Positions 61,605-64,000 of a stretch of DNA of 64,000 nt are shown one piece after another (the first letter of the stretch is position 1; each line of letters opens with the position of its first letter). A program made the translations under genes and the position numbers. The DNA comes from Ophioderma brevispina (lineage: Eukaryota; Echinodermata; Ophiuroidea; Amphilepidida; Ophiodermatidae). Below the pieces are notes generated by a model. It was not told where the DNA came from. It searched no databases and was given only the letters and a program-made list of their open reading frames with translations. The DNA lies in contig JAMKCH010056747.1 of the NCBI GenBank assembly GCA_023653785.1, positions 78,094 through 142,093 of the forward strand, given 5' to 3'.

Positions 61605-64000
61605 AAAATGGCCAACAACCATTATAAGGGAACACACCTGAAATAATGTACATCACACAATCAAAAGCACACACACATCAATGCAATTTGTAATTCGTCA
61701 TTTTTTTATTTACCACAAGCACAAATTTGTGACATAACATTATCTTATATAGTGACCATGTTATTTCATTGGATTTCAAATAAACACTAGTTGCTCTCTG
61801 TCCTTAAGGTAGTCATTAATTGTTGGCTGTGGTATCTTAAATAAGCATATATTTGGTGGAATTGAATGGGTGGTGGGCCATGATGGCACTAAATATATAT
61901 GCTGATTTCAATTTTTGTGCAAAAAAGGCACTAATGTAAAGTTCTAATGATTCAATTGCCATGTAGGCTTGTAATGAGCTCTCCTGAAGGCACTGGCTAA
62001 ACTGACTAACATTTTAGACAAATTTGGTAGAAAAATATATGCCCATTTTGTCCGCATTTCGGAAACCTCCCACTTTGGCTAAGAGGTGTGATCTTTGACA
62101 TATGGGTACCATGGACAAAACGAGAGTGCTATCAACTTGTTAAGACACTCAACGTTAATTATTTCTGCATGATGGACTTTAAAAAAGTTATAGCTTAACA
62201 GGCTTAATTGCAAAACACAATGGCGCCATTAAAATTGCTCTCTATCTGTTTCAGCCATAGCCTGTCTTTTATTTTTTTTAGTGGAAATACCCCAAAAGCA
62301 ACCAACAGAACTGAAATCCATAACATTTTTAATAAAATTTTTTGTAATAAAATGATTATTAGAAAGTGTTCAAAGGTTTAACATTCAATGTTCAAGGTCT
62401 GATTTACACTAAATAACTATACCGATATGTCTGTATGCAAGACTTCCATGGTAACAACTTAGCAGCTAATTGCATAACAATGGACTTTGCCACGGGAAAT
62501 TGTGCCCTATTTTTTGACAATCCGGACACTCATAGCAGTTTTGCCTACAAAAAATATTCTTATAAAGGTGGTGTTAATTAACACAGCTACTTAAAATGAA
62601 TTCATAGCATCCATTTTAATAAACCTATTTGCACACAATGTTGAAGCAGTTATATCCCAAACAGCCACAATTGTTGCCAAATAAAGATTGTTGCTTTTGA
62701 ATTGCGGCCTTTTGGAATCTGGGATGTTTATGTAATGTATACAATCTTACATAAATACGTCTATAGTTTTAAACCACTTAGTAACACAAAACAGGGAATA
62801 TAGTCCAGAATTTAGGATCTGTGTAGCCAGAAGCAGAAGGAAAGAAATAAATAAGACATAGCTGTTTTTCCGGATCAAAAGTCCCCCAGTTTCCCTGTGC
62901 TAATTAAGGACTAAGGGGGCTAAGGGGTAAGAAGGGAGGGTGTAAACAATTTAAAAATGATTCAAAATGGCTAAATCATTGACTATTTGTATTCTCCTTA
63001 TCTCTCTGATTAAGAATATGTATAGTTTACCTAACTTGTAAAATTACAGGCGCCAACAATGTTGACGGTGATAATGATTCATTAGGAGGTTAAAATTTTC
63101 AAAAACTGGGTCCCATTTTAATCAAACTAATTCAAATTACTTGTACATGCTGTACGATCTTTATAGTGAAAAACAATTCACTCCATCTACATTCTGTTCA
63201 TATGACCTGTGACAAAAAAAGGACATGCTTTGAAAGAAGCCAGCATTCTAAGCCTGTACCCCAGTATGACCTTAAAACCTATTATTTCCATATAACTAAT
63301 TACCATAAGTCGTAGATAGGGCAAATGCTTTTTTTATAAACTTTTTTAAAGACTTATGACATGACCATGACACAAACAATGGTTATACATTTGAACACAA
63401 GTGGAACATATTAAAATTTGGCCCCCAGTACAAAAACTTTACCCCTTATTTCTCAATAAGAACAAGGGGAAACTTGTGGACTTTGCACATGAAACTTACA
63501 AATTTCATGTCTGTAGAATTCTCAGAAGTTATTTTTCCCAAAATGGACAATTGGAGAAAGGAGAAAAACAGTAGTTGTCTAAGATATTGAAGCTCCATGT
63601 CAATATTGTGTCGTAGTTATTGTACGTACGGACAGACAAGGGTCAAACATCCGATCAAAGGGTGTATATTTTTCCACAAATTTGAATGTTCCCCCTTACT
63701 GCCACATTTATCTCAGTTCTTCCCCAAAATTTAACATTTGTTGCCAATCACCTAAGCATCAAATTCTTCCCCAAATGACCATCGAGACCAAAAAACCTAT
63801 TGCCCAAACATCAGGGACGATAATAGCGGAAGCATAGACACCCTGACATCCGATTTTGTCCTTTTTTCGGTTTGGTGTTTGGTCTATCACTTAACATATT
63901 AAGAATAGAAATCAGCTTGCCCGTTAGAAAATAAATATGCTGTAGTGTCACCATTGAGAGGAACTGAAAGGGATACGCAGCGTTTCAATCTGAAACCATC
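61605..64000. other. Intergenic, no gene recognised
   Basis: AT-rich sequence without long or conserved frames. 63480-63870 (AATTCTCAGAAGTTATTTTT, CAGTAGTTGTC, TTGTACGTACGGACAG) weakly matches the dispersed repeat at 25.7 and 48.8 kb. Confidence 0.4.

Overview
The window is nuclear DNA from an animal. It is mostly AT-rich, with long introns flanked by GT/AG sites and abundant palindromic elements, minisatellites and microsatellites. A clear mitochondrial ATAD3 gene is present in pieces, which fixes the kingdom. The repeat mix (DIRS-type tyrosine-recombinase retrotransposon, LINE, mariner-like and fold-back elements) suggests a marine invertebrate, perhaps a deuterostome. I cannot name the species or phylum from sequence alone.

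Layout. 1.3-5.7 kb is an imperfect tandem duplication of about 2.2 kb. Its inner edge carries the end of a DIRS tyrosine recombinase plus inverted-repeat sequence. About 4.9-13.5 kb is a degraded DIRS-like element on the minus strand, GC-rich between 5.7 and 12.5 kb: recombinase (5.5-6.4 kb), reverse transcriptase/RNase H (7.1-8.5 kb), putative gag (8.5-9.9 kb), then an internal A-B tandem repeat split by a ~1 kb purine-rich tract. 13.7-14.24 kb is a fold-back repeat. From 15.9 to 43.5 kb runs ATAD3 on the minus strand. Nine coding exons are placed, including the start codon, the membrane segment and the Walker A P-loop. The C-terminal exons are not seen and probably lie left of the window. 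ATAD3 introns hold a ~4.7 kb LINE (20.4-25.1 kb), several MITE-like palindromes and three near-full copies of a ~1 kb element built from ~43 bp monomers around a ~220 bp core.

43.5-51.7 kb is intergenic or intronic and contains a ~170 bp satellite (46.0-47.6 kb) and the last two exons of an unrecognised plus-strand gene (49.56-50.24 kb). 51.77-58.37 kb is a small plus-strand gene for a leucine-rich-repeat protein in five exons, with a ~1.08 kb mariner-like element in one intron. 58.6-64 kb is repeats and apparently non-coding DNA.

Both recognisable host genes contain small indels inside otherwise well preserved exons, and the 2.2 kb duplicates differ largely by single-base indels. Together this suggests a long-read assembly with residual indel errors rather than true pseudogenes, but the sequence alone cannot prove it. 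The two host genes show no evident functional link; most of the window is transposable-element biology.
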